Assembly (NCBI GenBank): GCA_963840805.1
Contig: CAWJAJ010000015.1
Span: 310,001-374,000 of the forward strand
Direction: 5' to 3'
Source: CADEEN01 sp963840805
Lineage (GTDB): Bacteria > Pseudomonadota > Gammaproteobacteria > Burkholderiales > Burkholderiaceae_C
Length of the DNA: 64,000 bases
The notes beneath the pieces were generated by a model that searched no databases, was not told the DNA's origin, and saw only the letters and a list, made by a program, of their open reading frames with translations. The translations under genes were made by a program, and so were the position numbers. Positions within the stretch are counted from its first letter, which is position 1; each line of letters starts with the position of its first letter. Positions 1 to 10,563 of this stretch are shown here, one piece after another.

Positions 1-1986
<1,986 letters not shown>

Positions 1987-2779
1987 AACCATGAGACGGC
2001 CGCCCGCCTACGTCCCTGCCTGTCGACACCCGCCGTGGGCGCGTGACCGCGCTCGACCAGGCGTTCCCGCAGTGGTCAACGGCATGCCGTGGTGGCGTCG
2101 TTGCGGGCCTTTGCTGCCATTGCCTTCGCGTTGTGCTGACCGTGGCGCGGCAACGGGGCAGCCGGGCCGGGCACGGCGCTTAGGTTCGGCGGTCTTCGCT
2201 GCGCTCAGACGGCCCTGCGCTGCGCGGGTCCGTGGCCCCGTCGCTCAACTCCCTCCGTTCGCTTCGCTCACTGTGGTCGAACAGTCGCGACGAGTCAGAG
2301 CACGAAGCGCGCTGCGCGCGCGGGCCCCGGCCCCTGTGCTGCTCGGCGCCTCACATGCGCGCCGTGCCCGGCCCGGCTGCCCCGTTGCAGAACCGAAGGT
2401 GGCGTGCGGGACATCGAACACCGATGCGGTTGCCGGCAAGGCGGCGGGCGGGGCCTGGGCGGGGCGAATCGGCGCCGCCGAGGAGCACAGGGCTTCTGGC
2501 CGCGCGCCTTGGCGCGCTTCGTCATCTGACTCGTCGCATTGTTCGAGCGCAGTGAACGCAGCGAACGTAGCGAGTTATGCGACGGGCCAGAAGACCGAGC
2601 ACCGCAGGGCCCCCGCAGCGAAGCGAAGGGCCAGCCGTCTGAGCCCCGCCCAGGCCCCGCCCGCCGCCTTGCTCGCGCCGATGCAGGCTTGAAAGATTCC
2701 AATCGGCCGCCATGCAACGCTGAACGCCAGCGGCGTTTCATGCGCCGCCTTTCGTGCAATGCGTGGTGGAGCAACTAGG
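1987..2779. repeat. 793-bp gene-free gap filled with GC-rich inverted repeats
   Basis: No credible gene lies here, although several long open frames exist because stop codons are rare. A unit at 2240-2348 reappears in opposite orientation at 2476-2583 with roughly 80 percent identity by eye; the shared core includes CGACGAGTCAGA and ACGAAGCGCG. A perfect 28-bp inverted repeat pairs 2438-2465 with 2643-2670. The right end, at about 2738-2779, resembles the segment just before ligI (42305-42348): both have GTTTCAT and GGTGGAGCAACT directly upstream of an ATG. I recall similar peptide-like repeats from Burkholderiales intergenic regions but cannot search for them here. The gap sits between a permease and its likely adaptor gene. 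Confidence 0.75.
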
Positions 2780-4024
2780 ATGAAGCGCAAGACCTGGATC
2801 ACTGCCGCGGCGCTCGCCGTCGCGCTGGCCATCGTGTTGGCTTGGGCCTTTGCGCCGCGGCCGGTGGAAGTCGAGCTCGCCGCGGTGACGCAGGGCCGCT
2901 TCGAGACCAGCATCGACGAGGACGGCAAGACGCGGCTGGCCGATCGCTACGTGGTGTCGGCGCCGCTGGCCGGGCGGCTGACGCGCATCACGCTGCGCGA
3001 GGGCGATGCGGTGGCCGCCGGCGCGGTGGTCGCCACGCTGACGCCGGTGCTGCCGGGCATGCTCGACGAGCGCACGCTGCGCGAACTGCAGGCGCGCGTC
3101 GAGGGCGCGCAGGCCAACATCGGGCGTGCGTCGACGCGCATCGAGGGCGCCAAGGTGGCACTCGAGCAGGCGCAGAACGAGGCCCGCCGCAGCGAACAAC
3201 TGTCGCAGCAGGGTTTCATCGCAGCGACCAAGCTCGAAGACGATCGGCTCGCCGTGGCCGCCGCGCAAAAGGAGGTCGACGCGGCCAGCGCCGAACGCCA
3301 TGTCGCCACGCACGACCTCCAACAGGCGCGTGCCGCGCTCGGTGCGGTACGCCAACCGGCCGGCGGCGGATCGCGGGCCGCCTTCGCGGTGAATGCGCCG
3401 GCGGCCGGTCGCGTGCTGCGGCTGCTGCAGACCAGCGAGGCCACGGTGGCGGTGGGCACGCCGCTGCTGGAGATCGGCGACACGCGCCGCCTCGAGATCG
3501 TCGCCGAGTTGCTGACCACCGACGCCCTCGCCGCGACGCCGGGCCGCCGCGTGACGATCGAGCGCTGGGGCGGGCCGGCCACGCTCGAGGGGCGCGTGCG
3601 CAGTGTCGAGCCGGCCGCGTTCACCAAGGTCTCGGCGCTCGGCGTCGAGGAGCAGCGCGTGCGCGTGCTGATCGACATCACGACGCCGCCGGCGCAGTGG
3701 CAGGCGCTCGGCGACGGCTACCGCGTCAGCGTGCGCATCGTCACGCTGGCCGAAGCCCAGGCCGTGCAGGTGCCGGTGAGTGCGGTGTTCCCGCTGCCGG
3801 CCGGCGCGGGCGGCAGCGATCCGGATGGCGGCGGCGCCACCCCCGCACGCCACGCGGTGTTCCGCGTCGACGGTGGACGTGCCCGCCTGGTGCCCGTCAC
3901 GCTCGGTGCGCGCAACGGCAGCGCCGCGTGGATCACGAGCGGCCTCGCGGTCGGCCAGCCCGTGATCGTCTACCCGCCGGCCAGCGTGCGCGATGGCGTG
4001 CGCGTGAAGGCACGCAAGGTCTGA
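2780..4024 (+). CDS. HlyD/MFP-family periplasmic adaptor of an ABC exporter
   Basis: Membrane-fusion (adaptor) protein of 414 residues that would link an inner-membrane exporter to the outer membrane. It has an N-terminal membrane anchor (residues about 6-25). A biotinyl/lipoyl-like half-domain follows (SAPLAGRLTRITLREGDAV), then a long alpha-helical coiled-coil hairpin (about 95-185), the second lipoyl half (NAPAAGRVLRL) and a beta-barrel. The start was chosen at the ATG preceded by GGTGGAG; an in-frame ATG seven codons upstream lies inside the repeat and has no ribosome binding site. The FtsX-type permease upstream is the probable partner. The transported molecule cannot be inferred. Confidence 0.88.
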   Translation: MKRKTWITAAALAVALAIVLAWAFAPRPVEVELAAVTQGRFETSIDEDGKTRLADRYVVSAPLAGRLTRITLREGDAVAAGAVVATLTPVLPGMLDERTLRELQARVEGAQANIGRASTRIEGAKVALEQAQNEARRSEQLSQQGFIAATKLEDDRLAVAAAQKEVDAASAERHVATHDLQQARAALGAVRQPAGGGSRAAFAVNAPAAGRVLRLLQTSEATVAVGTPLLEIGDTRRLEIVAELLTTDALAATPGRRVTIERWGGPATLEGRVRSVEPAAFTKVSALGVEEQRVRVLIDITTPPAQWQALGDGYRVSVRIVTLAEAQAVQVPVSAVFPLPAGAGGSDPDGGGATPARHAVFRVDGGRARLVPVTLGARNGSAAWITSGLAVGQPVIVYPPASVRDGVRVKARKV

Positions 4025-4122
4025 GCATCGCAGCGCGCCGAACGGCCACCGGAGTCCGGGGGGCCACGGCGGCGAGCGCGCCCGTATCATCGTCGCCGCC
4101 CGCCCCGCAACCCGGAATCCCC

Positions 4123-4578
4123 ATGCGCATCTTCCTCGCCGCCCTGCTGATCGCCACCGCTTCGCTGGCCACTGCCGCCACGCCGCCCTACGACGAATCG
4201 GCGGATGCCCGAGCCGAGATCCGCGCGGCCCTGGCCGACGCGCAGAGAACCAGGCTGCCGGTGCTGGTCGTGTTCGGCGCCAACTGGTGCGGTGACTGCC
4301 AGGTCCTGGACAAGGCCTTCAAGGAGGGCACCAGCGCGCCGCTGATCGCCAAGCACTTCAAGGTGGTCAAGGTCAACGTCGGGCGCCTCGATCGCAACGT
4401 CGACATCGCTGCCGCGTACGGCGTGCCGCTGCAGAAGGGTATCCCCACCGTGGCGGTGCTCTCCGAGCAAGGGAAAGTCGTGTACGCCAGTCGCGACAAC
4501 GAGCTTTCCGGCGCCCGCAGCATGGGTGACAAGGGCATCTACAAGTTCTTCACCAAGCTGGCGGCACAGCAGAAGTAG
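4123..4578 (+). CDS. Periplasmic thioredoxin-family protein
   Basis: Small exported thiol-disulfide protein of 151 residues with a cleavable signal peptide (residues 1-19, ending ATAAT). The thioredoxin fold carries the redox pair in FGANWCGDCQ (Cys56 and Cys59). A WCGDC centre is common in the thioredoxin-like/DUF953-like periplasmic group rather than DsbA (CPHC) or TrxA (CGPC). A cis-Pro loop is seen in KGIPTVAVL. It lies 98 bases after the adaptor gene and could be cotranscribed, but no functional tie is evident. Substrates are unknown. Confidence 0.85.
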   Translation: MRIFLAALLIATASLATAATPPYDESADARAEIRAALADAQRTRLPVLVVFGANWCGDCQVLDKAFKEGTSAPLIAKHFKVVKVNVGRLDRNVDIAAAYGVPLQKGIPTVAVLSEQGKVVYASRDNELSGARSMGDKGIYKFFTKLAAQQK

Positions 4579-4640
4579 TCCGGCCGTCGCGAGGCGCGCG
4601 GCCGTCCGCGCAACCGTCGCGGCGCGATCTGCCAGCGATC

Positions 4641-5339
4641 TCAGCCCGCGGCGGCCGGCCCGGGGCCCGCCTGGCCGGCGGCACGCGGCGGCGTATTGAC
4701 CGCGTCCAGCGCCGCCAGCACCTCGTCGTCGCCGACCTGGTGAAAATCGACGTAGTGCAGGCCGATCGCGTGGAACGGATACGGCTCGGCCAGGCAGACG
4801 ATGTCGTCGACCTCGCCGCGCAACTGCGCCAGCGTGTCGCTCGGCGCCACCGGCACGGCCAGCACCAGGCGCGCCGGATGGCGGCGGCGCAGCGCCTTCA
4901 GCGCCGCGCGCACGGTGGTGCCGGTGGCGATGCCGTCGTCGACGACGATCACCGTCGCCCCTTCGACGCCGACCGGCGCGCGGCCGCGCAGGTAGATGCG
5001 GCGGCGGCGCTCGATCTCCGGCAGTTCCTTCTTTGCTTCGGCCTCGACATAGGCCTGGTCGACGCCGGTCATCGCCATCGTCTCCGCGTCGACCACGATA
5101 TCGGGCGGCTGGCCATCGACCACCGCCGCCACCGCCAGCTCGCGCTGCCACGGCGCGCCGATCTTGCGCACCAGCAGCAGGTCCAGCGGCGCCGCGAGCG
5201 CGCGCGCGATCTCGGCACCGATCGGCACGCCGCCGCGCGGCAGCGCCAGCACGACGATCGGCGGCGACCAGGCCATGCGCGACAGCCGCTGTGCCAGCGC
5301 ACGGCCGGCTTCGGTGCGGTTGGTGAAGGCGCGCGTCAT
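4641..5339 (-). CDS. Phosphoribosyltransferase-domain protein
   Basis: Type I phosphoribosyltransferase-like protein of 232 residues. The PRPP-binding loop is VIVVDDGIATGTTVRAALK at about residues 120-140, and the N-terminal part (LALPRGGVPIGAEIARAL) matches the family found beside dienelactone-hydrolase-like proteins. Its ATG overlaps the stop of the upstream hydrolase as ATGA, so the two are translationally coupled. This pair is common in proteobacterial stress or low-oxygen gene clusters, but its physiological substrate is not established. An Ala/Pro/Gly-rich tail of about 20 residues ends the protein. Confidence 0.85.
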   Translation of the reverse strand: MTRAFTNRTEAGRALAQRLSRMAWSPPIVVLALPRGGVPIGAEIARALAAPLDLLLVRKIGAPWQRELAVAAVVDGQPPDIVVDAETMAMTGVDQAYVEAEAKKELPEIERRRRIYLRGRAPVGVEGATVIVVDDGIATGTTVRAALKALRRRHPARLVLAVPVAPSDTLAQLRGEVDDIVCLAEPYPFHAIGLHYVDFHQVGDDEVLAALDAVNTPPRAAGQAGPGPAAAG

Positions 5340-5989
5340 GGCATCCCTGCGCTGGAAAGGTGCTCGGCGAACCAGCGCGCGGCGAGGTCGGCAACGACCT
5401 CGAGCGCGCCCGGCTCCTCGAACAGATGGGTCGCCCCGGGCACGACCTCGAGCCGCTGCGGGCAGGCCATCTGCCGCATCGCCTGGCGGTTGAGCGCCAG
5501 CACCTCCGTGTCGTCGCCGCCGACGATCAGCAGCGTGGGCGCCTGCACGCGCGCGAGGTGCGCAGCGGCCAGATCGGGGCGGCCGCCGCGCGAGACGACC
5601 GCGGCAACGCGCTCGGGCGCCTCGGCCGCCGCGCACAACGCGGCGGCGGCGCCGGTGCTGGCGCCGAACAGGCCGACCGGCAGCGCGCGCAAGTCGGGCC
5701 GCGCCTGCAGCCACGCCAGCGCCTCGTCGACGCGGCGCGTCAGCAGCGCGATATCGAACACGTTGCGGCGGTCGGCCGCTTCGGCGTCGGTCAGCAGATC
5801 GAACAGCAACGTCGACAGCCGGTGTCGGTGCAGCACGTCGGCGACGAAGCGGTTGCGCGGGCTCGAGCGGCTGCTGCCGCTGCCGTGCACGAAGACCACG
5901 ACGCCGAGCGCCTCGGCCACGGTGTCGAACTCGCCGGGCAAGGCCAGCCCGCCGATTCGTACCGATTCGCGTTGCACCGAAAGCACCAT
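5336..5989 (-). CDS. Alpha/beta hydrolase, dienelactone-hydrolase-like
   Basis: Cytoplasmic alpha/beta hydrolase of 217 residues. An oxyanion region HGSGSS, the nucleophile elbow GLFGASTGAAA, an acid in GGDDTEV and the catalytic His in PGATHLFEEP are all visible in the expected order. It is the first gene of a two-gene operon with the phosphoribosyltransferase (4-base overlap). GAGG lies just before the ATG. An FNR/Anr-type palindrome is centred about 52 bases upstream of the start, suggesting oxygen-limited expression. The enzyme's substrate is unknown. Confidence 0.85.
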   Translation of the reverse strand: MVLSVQRESVRIGGLALPGEFDTVAEALGVVVFVHGSGSSRSSPRNRFVADVLHRHRLSTLLFDLLTDAEAADRRNVFDIALLTRRVDEALAWLQARPDLRALPVGLFGASTGAAAALCAAAEAPERVAAVVSRGGRPDLAAAHLARVQAPTLLIVGGDDTEVLALNRQAMRQMACPQRLEVVPGATHLFEEPGALEVVADLAARWFAEHLSSAGMP

Positions 5990-6034
5990 GGCGACCTCGC
6001 CGAGCCATCTTGATCAACCCCGGCCGCGGCCGCA

Positions 6035-6048
6035 TTGAGGCATCTCAA
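6035..6048 (-). promoter_or_regulatory. FNR/Anr-type box upstream of the hydrolase-phosphoribosyltransferase operon
   Basis: TTGAGGCATCTCAA fits the TTGA-N6-TCAA core of FNR/Anr/CRP-Fnr sites and has perfect outer arms (TTGAG/CTCAA). Its centre is 31 bases from a weak -10-like element (CAAGAT on the minus strand, 6007-6012), the spacing expected if the activator sits at -41.5. The same arrangement recurs before the acsA operon. Binding is inferred, not shown. Confidence 0.55.
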
Positions 6049-6153
6049 TCGGATTTAGAGGCCCACGCCGCCTGCCTGCTTGCCCATGCGCAATACGCAT
6101 GGATAGCAACGGCGTAGCTTGATCATGAAGTTCACAACCACAAGGAGCAAGCG

Positions 6154-7116
6154 ATGAGAACCCGTCGATGGTTATTGAACACGGTGACGGCCGCAATCCT
6201 TGTCACGCTGGGAGCGTGCGGTGGGGGTGGTGGCGACGATACGCCGGCCGGCCCGACGATCGACATTTCGGCGCTCAACCGCGACAGCGTGGTGCATGCC
6301 ACCGTCGCGGGCGTCTGGGGCTTGACGCTCGGCGCGACGGCGCCGCTGGCAACGGGTTCATCGGGATCCGGCCGGTCGATGGCCGCTTGGCTGCAGACGC
6401 AGAGCGCGCGGCTGGCTGGCGCAGCTACTCAGCGCGAGCACCCGATGGCGGTGATCGGCCCGATCGAGGAGTTGTGCCTGGTCAGCGGAAAGGTGACGGT
6501 GACCTGGGATGACGCCGACAACAGCGGCGCGCTCAGCGTCGGCGATGTGCTGACTACCGTGGCCACCAACTGCCAGGACGTCGCGGGTGAAACGACGAAC
6601 GGCACGATGGTCATCACGGCGCTGAGCGACACGGTCGGGCGCGTGGCCATGACGCAGCTGTCGTTCGACACCACGCGACACGCGATGACGTTGAATGGCT
6701 CGGTGCGTCTCGAGGATGTGTCGGCCGACACCGTGCGGACGACGACCGAGGGCGCGGTCACGGTCGCCGTGACATTGAAGCACCTCGTGCCGGCGTTCAC
6801 CGATAGCGTGACACTGCAAAGTGGCTTCGTTGCGCGGGAGACCTTCGGCAACGGCGAGACCATCAGCACGTTCGACGGTCTGCTCGACTCGGCGGCGGCA
6901 GGGGGTATCGTCCGGTTGACCACCGCGTCGAATACGCCGGTCCGGCAGTTCGACACGTATGACTATCCGTACACCGGCGCGCTGCAGATCAAGGGCAAGA
7001 ACAGCACGTTGCAGATGACGGTGCTTTCGGCCGATCAGGTGCAACTGGATCTCGACGCCGACGGCAACGGCACGTTCGATTCGACCAACACGGTGCCTTG
7101 GGACTGGTTGCTGTAG
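6154..7116 (+). CDS. Putative secreted lipoprotein with EF-hand-like loops
   Basis: Lipoprotein of 320 residues. The signal peptide ends in the lipobox LGAC (Cys22) followed by a Gly-rich tether. Two Asp-rich loops look like calcium-binding EF-hand/dockerin-type loops: DDADNSGALSVGDVL in the first half and DADGNGTFD near the C-terminus. The rest is Thr/Val-rich and probably beta-stranded. AAGGAG sits 8 bases before the ATG. I do not recognise the family and propose no function. It is transcribed away from the FNR-type box and converges on the acyl carrier protein gene. Confidence 0.7.
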   Translation: MRTRRWLLNTVTAAILVTLGACGGGGGDDTPAGPTIDISALNRDSVVHATVAGVWGLTLGATAPLATGSSGSGRSMAAWLQTQSARLAGAATQREHPMAVIGPIEELCLVSGKVTVTWDDADNSGALSVGDVLTTVATNCQDVAGETTNGTMVITALSDTVGRVAMTQLSFDTTRHAMTLNGSVRLEDVSADTVRTTTEGAVTVAVTLKHLVPAFTDSVTLQSGFVARETFGNGETISTFDGLLDSAAAGGIVRLTTASNTPVRQFDTYDYPYTGALQIKGKNSTLQMTVLSADQVQLDLDADGNGTFDSTNTVPWDWLL

Positions 7117-7130
7117 TCGCAGCGCGGCGA

Positions 7131-7152
7131 TCGGCGCCGGTCACGGCGCCGA
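7131..7152 (+). terminator. Hairpin between convergent lipoprotein and ACP genes
   Basis: TCGGCGCCG and CGGCGCCGA form a perfect 9-bp stem around a 4-base loop, 14 bases after the lipoprotein stop and overlapping the last codons of the ACP gene. No T-run follows, so it may block read-through without being a classical intrinsic terminator. Confidence 0.4.
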
Positions 7153-7389
7153 CCGCTCGACGCAGTAGGCGACGAGCTTGTCGAGGGTCGTCAGCTTCGC
7201 GGCGTCGGCATCGGGGATGTCGACGCCGATCTTCTCGTGCACCGCGACGAGGAAGTTCAGCCAGTCGGCCGAATCGAGGTCGACCTGCTGGCGCAACGGC
7301 CGCGCCGGCTCGAGTGCCGGCACGTCGATCTCGGGGGCGATCTCGGTCAGGGCCTGCAGCAGCAGGGCGCGGATTGTTTCGCGGTCCAT
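7141..7389 (-). CDS. Acyl carrier protein-like protein
   Basis: Small acidic carrier protein of 82 residues. The phosphopantetheine attachment Ser is in VDLDSADWLNFL, which matches the D-S-x-D context of ACPs. It is the last gene of the acsA-E1-E2 operon, 15 bases after the E2 stop. A dedicated ACP at the end of a 2-oxo acid dehydrogenase operon is not standard. It could carry the acyl group produced by the complex or by the acyl-CoA synthetase at the head of the operon, but this is inference. The sequence is clearly distinct from housekeeping AcpP. Confidence 0.8.
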   Translation of the reverse strand: MDRETIRALLLQALTEIAPEIDVPALEPARPLRQQVDLDSADWLNFLVAVHEKIGVDIPDADAAKLTTLDKLVAYCVERSAP

Positions 7390-7404
7390 CGTCGGGGTCC
7401 TCGT

Positions 7405-8610
7405 CTATCGAGGCGCATCGAGCGTCTCGGGTGCCTGCAACGCCTCACGCATTTCGGCCAGCAGCAGCGCGCCGCGGTGGCCGTCGCTCGCGCGATGGTC
7501 TGCGGCCAGGCTGGCCGTGACCACCGGCAGCGCGCGCACGCCGCTGTCGTCGGCCCACGGCCGCAGCGCGATGCGGCCGAAGCCGACCAGCGCCACCTGC
7601 GGCGGATAGATCACGCCGAAGACGCTGGCCACGCCCTGGTCGCCGAGGTTGGTGACGGTGATGGTCGCGTCCGACAGCTCGGAGCTGCGCAGCGCGCCGG
7701 CGCGCGTGCGCTTCACGAGATCGAGCAGCGCGCGCGTCAGCGCGGCGATGTCCATCGATGCGGCGTCGTGCAGCGCCGGCGCCACCAGGCCGCCTTCGCG
7801 CAGCGAGATCGCGATGCCGAGGTGGATGCCGCTGCCGGCGATGAAGCCGCCGTCGCGCCAGAAGCCGTTGAACTCGGGGTAGCGTTGCAACGCACGGCCG
7901 ACGGCCTTCAACAGCAGCGCCGCCGGCAGCAGCCGCTGCGCCACCGGCAGCGCCTGGTTGCGCGCGGCCAGCCACGCCAACGCGCGCTCGAGCACGATGT
8001 CTTCGGCCAGGTAGTAGTGCGGGATCTCGCGCTTGGAACGTGCCATCGCCGCGGCGATGACCTGGCGCATGGCCTGCGCCCGGCCCGCCGCCGGTTCCAT
8101 CGGCTTGCGCGCCGGTGCGCGTTGCGCAGCAGCCCGCACGTCGTCGAGCGTCAGCGCAGCACCGGCACCGCGGCCCGGCACTGCCGCGACATCGACGCCG
8201 AGTTGCTGCGCCAGGCGGCGCGCGGCCGGCGAGATGCGCGGGCGCGGTGAGCCGGCCGCTGCCGGCGCCGCCGCATCGGGCGCCGGCAGGGGCACCGTCG
8301 CCACCACGGCCGCGGGCGTTGCCGGCGCGGCCTGCAGCGCCGCCAGTGCCCGTGCCACCGCCTCGATGCTCTCGCCGGGCGAACGCAGCACGGCCATCGG
8401 CGTGCCGACCGCGATCGTGGTGCCCGGTTCGGTGAGCAGCGCATGCACGATGCCGTCGTGCCAGCACTCGACGTCGATCGCCGCCTTGGCGGTATCGACC
8501 ACCGCGACGACCTGGCCCTTCGTGACCTCGTCGCCGGGGCGCACGCGCCACTCGACGAGCTTGCCCTGGTCCATGTCGGAGCCGAGCGACGGCAGGCGAA
8601 ACTCGATCAT
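7405..8610 (-). CDS. Dihydrolipoyl acyltransferase (E2) of a 2-oxo acid dehydrogenase complex
   Basis: E2 component of 401 residues that transfers the acyl group from lipoate to CoA. Domains in order: one lipoyl domain with Lys42 in VVDTAKAAIDVE, an Ala/Pro-rich linker, a peripheral-subunit-binding domain (ISPAARRLAQQLG) and a catalytic domain ending with the active-site His motif ADHRASDGHRGALLL. Its ATG overlaps the E1-beta stop (ATGA). A single lipoyl domain fits pyruvate, acetoin or branched-chain complexes; the substrate cannot be decided from sequence alone. No E3 gene lies in the operon. Confidence 0.9.
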   Translation of the reverse strand: MIEFRLPSLGSDMDQGKLVEWRVRPGDEVTKGQVVAVVDTAKAAIDVECWHDGIVHALLTEPGTTIAVGTPMAVLRSPGESIEAVARALAALQAAPATPAAVVATVPLPAPDAAAPAAAGSPRPRISPAARRLAQQLGVDVAAVPGRGAGAALTLDDVRAAAQRAPARKPMEPAAGRAQAMRQVIAAAMARSKREIPHYYLAEDIVLERALAWLAARNQALPVAQRLLPAALLLKAVGRALQRYPEFNGFWRDGGFIAGSGIHLGIAISLREGGLVAPALHDAASMDIAALTRALLDLVKRTRAGALRSSELSDATITVTNLGDQGVASVFGVIYPPQVALVGFGRIALRPWADDSGVRALPVVTASLAADHRASDGHRGALLLAEMREALQAPETLDAPR

Positions 8611-9588
8611 CGCCCCGCCACCAGCGCCCGGGCCGCGGCGACGATCTTCGGCGGCATCGGCAGCGCCGCGTCTTCGAGGTGCTTGGCATACGGCATCGGC
8701 ACTTCCTCGCTGCACACGCGCGCCAACGGCGCGTCGAGCTCGTAGAACGCGTCTTCGCCGACGCGCGCGAGGATCTCGGCAGCCAGGCTGCAAGTGCGCC
8801 AGCCCTCGTCGACGACCAGCACGCGGTGCGTCTTGCGCACCGAGGCCAGCACGGTGGCCATGTCGAGCGGGCGCAGCACGCGCAGGTCGATGACCTCGGC
8901 GTCGATGCCGTCCTGTGCCAGCGTCTGCGCCGCCTCCAAGCGTGCGCGGCAGGCTGCCGCCGTAGGTGACCAGCGTCAGCGCGGTGCCCGCGCGCCGCAC
9001 CGCGGCATGCTCGATGTCGACCGCCGGCGGCGGCTCGGCGAGTTCGCCTTCCAGGTTGTAGAGCTGGGCGTGTTCGAACATCACCACCGGGTCGGGATCC
9101 TGCAGCGCCGGCCACAGCATGCCGCGCGCGTCCTCGAGCGTCGCCGGCGCCAGCACCTTGATGCCCGGCACATGCGCGTACCAGACCTCCAGGCTGTGCG
9201 AATGCTGCGCCGCGAGCTGCCGGCCCGCGCCGGTGGCCATGCGGATGACGACCGGCACCGAGAACTGGCCGCCCGACATGTGGCGCAGCGTGGCCGCGGT
9301 GTTGACGATCGCATCGAGCGCGAGCAGGCTGAAGTTGACCGTCATCACCTCGACGATCGGCCGCAGCCCGCCGAGCGCGGCGCCGATGCCGGCACCGACG
9401 AAGCCCAGCTCCGACAGCGGCGTGTCGCGGATGCGTGCCTCGCCGAACTCGTCGAGCAAGCCTTTGGTGACCGCATAACTGCCGCCGTAGCGGCCGACGT
9501 CCTCGCCCATCACGAACACGCGCCGATCGCGCTGCAGCGCCTCGCGGTGCGCGGCACGCAGGGCTTCGCGGTAGGTGGTGGTCGTCAT
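8607..9588 (-). CDS. 2-oxo acid dehydrogenase E1 beta subunit (frame break)
   Basis: Beta subunit of the thiamine-diphosphate E1. The N-terminal part (FVMGEDVGRYGG, DTPLSELGFVGAGIG) and the C-terminal transketolase domain (EVIDLRVLRPLD, VLVVDEGW) are both intact but lie in different frames. The break is at 8938-8939: an extra base in the context CGCTTGG instead of CGCTGG. Removing it gives a continuous 326-residue protein that reads TLEAAQTLAQDG across the junction. It overlaps the VOC gene upstream and E2 downstream by ATGA. The break is most likely a sequencing error, since both halves are fully conserved. Confidence 0.85.
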
Positions 9589-9965
9589 GCGGCGCTCGGG
9601 TCGGCCTCGATCAGGCCGAACATCAGGCCACCGGGCTCGGCGCAGGTGGCGTACCAGCCGATGCCCGGGATCGGCAGGCGCGGCTCGACGACGCGGCCGC
9701 CGGCATCGACAACGCGCGCCAGCGCAGCATCGAGCGCGGGCACCGGCAAGGTCAACTGCGTCAGCGGGCGGCCACCGGTGAGCGGCGCATCGGCAACCGC
9801 GCCGATGCCGCCGTCGATCCCGGCCTCACCGGCTGTCCCAGCCTGGATGCGGTAGTACTCGTAGGGCATTGGGAAACGCTCGAAGTGCCAGCCCAGCGCC
9901 GACTCGAAGAAGCGCCGCGCGGCGCCGAGATCTCGAACACTGAGGTCGAAGTAGGTGGGTTTCAT
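9585..9965 (-). CDS. VOC (glyoxalase/bleomycin-resistance) family protein
   Basis: Single-domain vicinal-oxygen-chelate protein of 126 residues (YFDLSVRDLGAARRFFESAL at the N-terminus, EPGGLMFGLIEAD at the C-terminus). Such proteins are dimeric and metal-dependent in many cases, but specificity varies widely. It overlaps both neighbours by 4 bases (ATGA), embedding it between the second flavodoxin and E1-beta. That placement suggests a role tied to the complex, perhaps in handling a reactive 2-oxo compound; this is inference. Confidence 0.8.
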   Translation of the reverse strand: MKPTYFDLSVRDLGAARRFFESALGWHFERFPMPYEYYRIQAGTAGEAGIDGGIGAVADAPLTGGRPLTQLTLPVPALDAALARVVDAGGRVVEPRLPIPGIGWYATCAEPGGLMFGLIEADPSAA

Positions 9966-10546
9966 GTCGCAGCGGGCCGGATGCGGCTCACGGAGGCCGT
10001 GCCGGCGAGGCCGGCCGCAGCCAGGAACTCGTCGACGAAGGCCTCGACGTCGGCCCATTCGGTGTACTCGTAGTCGTTCGAGGTGTCGGTGGTCTGCCCG
10101 CGCTGGCGTGCGATCATGCGCATCATCAGGCGCTTGAAGTAGTCGTAGCGCGTGTACTTCAGGGCACCGGCGATGCAGCGCGTGGCCACCGGCCGCAACG
10201 CACAGTCGTCGACGAACTCGTTCAGCAGGCGTTGCACCTCGATGCGGCTCTCGAGGTCGTCGAGCGCCGCGCTCAGGCTCACCGAGAACACCGCCGTGGG
10301 CATCGCCACCAGCCAATCGTGATTGCGCTTGACGAACTCGGCGAGCGACGCCGGGTGCTTCTGTTGGTGCACCGGGCCGCCGAGGATCGCGCCCTGGTAG
10401 ATCGGCGTGACCTGCTCGGCCGCCGCCGTCGCGGTGTCGATCAGGTCGACGCGGTGGCCGCGGATGCGCAAGCGTTCGGCGATGAACTCGGCGATCTTGT
10501 GGGTCTGGCCTTCGACGGTGCCGTAGGCGACGAGGATCGGTTGCAT
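9962..10546 (-). CDS. Flavodoxin-domain protein, HemG-like
   Basis: Protein of 194 residues with an FMN-binding flavodoxin fold: the phosphate loop is YGTVEGQTHKIAEFI at the N-terminus, and GGPVHQQKHPAS matches the conserved loop of menaquinone-dependent protoporphyrinogen oxidase (HemG). The C-terminal segment, with a Tyr/Arg-rich region (RYDYFKRLMMRMIARQ), also fits HemG-type proteins. The operon context argues for a redox partner rather than haem synthesis alone. It starts 17 bases after E1-alpha and overlaps the VOC gene by ATGA. Confidence 0.8.
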   Translation of the reverse strand: MQPILVAYGTVEGQTHKIAEFIAERLRIRGHRVDLIDTATAAAEQVTPIYQGAILGGPVHQQKHPASLAEFVKRNHDWLVAMPTAVFSVSLSAALDDLESRIEVQRLLNEFVDDCALRPVATRCIAGALKYTRYDYFKRLMMRMIARQRGQTTDTSNDYEYTEWADVEAFVDEFLAAAGLAGTASVSRIRPAAT

Positions 10547-10563
10547 GGTGTGGTCTCCCGGGT

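Noticed and set aside
1991..2692. Open frame of 233 codons in the repeat-filled gap
   Set aside because: It runs through inverted repeats, is Ala/Arg/Pro-rich, has no family match and arises because stop codons are rare in such GC-rich DNA; parallel frames exist on the other strand.
2539..2778. Short peptide ending RFMRRLSCNAWWSN just before the adaptor gene, and a similar one (42162-42347) before ligI
   Set aside because: Both are translations of the dispersed repeat end, not genes; their similarity reflects shared DNA, which is reported as a repeat.
8607..9588. E1-beta and about two dozen other genes as true pseudogenes
   Set aside because: Both halves are fully conserved, breaks lie in short homopolymers, corrected lengths match families, and several genes are essential.
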